NCBI GenBank assembly: GCA_015501075.1
Contig: JADNYJ010000265.1
Location: 1-46,215, forward strand
Reading direction: 5' to 3'
Length of the DNA stretch: 46,215 bases
From: Gymnopilus junonius
Taxonomy: Eukaryota > Basidiomycota > Agaricomycetes > Agaricales > Galerinaceae
The position numbers were made by a program, and so were the translations under genes. Shown piece after piece: positions 45,789 to 46,215 of the stretch (its first letter is position 1; each line of letters starts with the position of its first letter). The notes beneath the pieces were generated by a model that worked only from the letters and a program-made list of their open reading frames with translations, searched no databases and was not told where the DNA came from.

Positions 45789-46215
45789 GTCGGTAGAGTA
45801 CCTAGATTATACATGGTAAGCAGGTATCCAGGTCAACTAAATGTCGGACCCACACCTAGAGAGCATGTGAAGGCAGTTTTCGAGCTGTGAAGCAGTTGGG
45901 TCGAGAGAAACACTGAAATAGAGTCCACCGAAGACGCCCGAGGGTAAAGGTCATGATCAGTAAGCACAGCTAAATAATTGGACTTCTAATTTCGATGCGA
46001 GAATTGATGGTTCCTTAGTCACTCAGTCCTAATATTAAAACTTGAAAGTTTACATATGACGGTTTGAGCGTACCTGCCTTTAAATATAAGGTGATATTAT
46101 GCTGGAACGAAGGATAGAAGGACCATATACCCACGCTGAAAAGTCATAATAATTTCAGTTAGAGACAACAAGGAGAATTCCACCAGACATAGGCAAGGAG
46201 GATCGTGAATCAGAG

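Larger units (their letters stand above)
40832..46215 (-). repeat. Arm B of the large inverted duplication (cut by the window edge)
   Basis: Reverse complement of about 6689-12113. It carries, leftwards from the edge, the F-box-like gene (-), the uncertain gene (+) and the RING-like gene (-). The last base still matches arm A, so the duplication continues beyond the window. Confidence 0.93.

Noticed and set aside
6689..46215. Inverted duplication as an assembly fold-back artefact
   Set aside because: The arms differ by many substitutions, in-frame and frameshift indels and different minisatellites, and have unique inner flanks. A simple artefact or haplotype copy would be near identical throughout.
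1..46215. tRNA or rRNA genes
   Set aside because: Scanning for T-loop-like GTTCRANNC sequence with a matching acceptor stem gave nothing convincing; no rRNA-like conserved blocks were seen.

Overview
This window is nuclear DNA of a filamentous basidiomycete, most likely an agaricomycete. Genes are cut by many short (about 50-110 bp) GT-AG introns. The families are typical of mushrooms: a DUF6534-type membrane protein, a MYND-finger protein, F-box-like proteins, a membrane-anchored RING-like protein, Rho-type GTPase relatives and low-complexity DNA-binding-like proteins. I see no rRNA, tRNA, CRISPR array or autonomous transposon. All calls come from reading the sequence alone; no database search was run.

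Layout. (1) 1-6.7 kb: a poorly resolved stretch, a broken DUF6534 gene (+) and a MYND gene (-) with frame breaks. (2) 6.7-12.1 kb: arm A of a large inverted duplication, holding a broken F-box-like gene, an uncertain middle gene and a broken RING-like gene. (3) 12.7-16.3 kb: a long low-complexity Cys-cluster/AT-hook protein. (4) 16.3-23 kb: sparse DNA with a foldback hairpin and an intact, intronless FAD (berberine-bridge-like) oxidoreductase. (5) 23-31.4 kb: low-complexity or hypothetical genes, a PPxY-tailed protein and a highly atypical Rho-like GTPase. (6) 31.7-38.6 kb: a tandem duplication with two multi-exon NADP-dependent alkenal/prostaglandin-reductase-like genes; the promoter region of the second holds a roughly 0.7 kb TIR element. 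(7) 38.6-40.8 kb: sparse, with a truncated F-box-like gene. (8) 40.8 kb to the right edge: arm B of the inverted duplication, with an intact F-box-like gene and a RING-like gene carrying one frameshift. Arm B runs off the window.

How the parts relate. There is no obvious operon-like pathway or biosynthetic core gene. The main theme is duplication followed by uneven decay. The inverted arms face each other across about 28.7 kb and have accumulated complementary lesions. In arm A the promoter and first exon of the RING-like gene have lost most CpG dinucleotides, including two CGA to TGA nonsense changes, while arm B keeps them. This looks like methylation- or RIP-like mutation of a repeat. Several other breaks are single-base length changes, some in homopolymers, so some may be sequencing errors rather than real pseudogenes; they need read-level checking.
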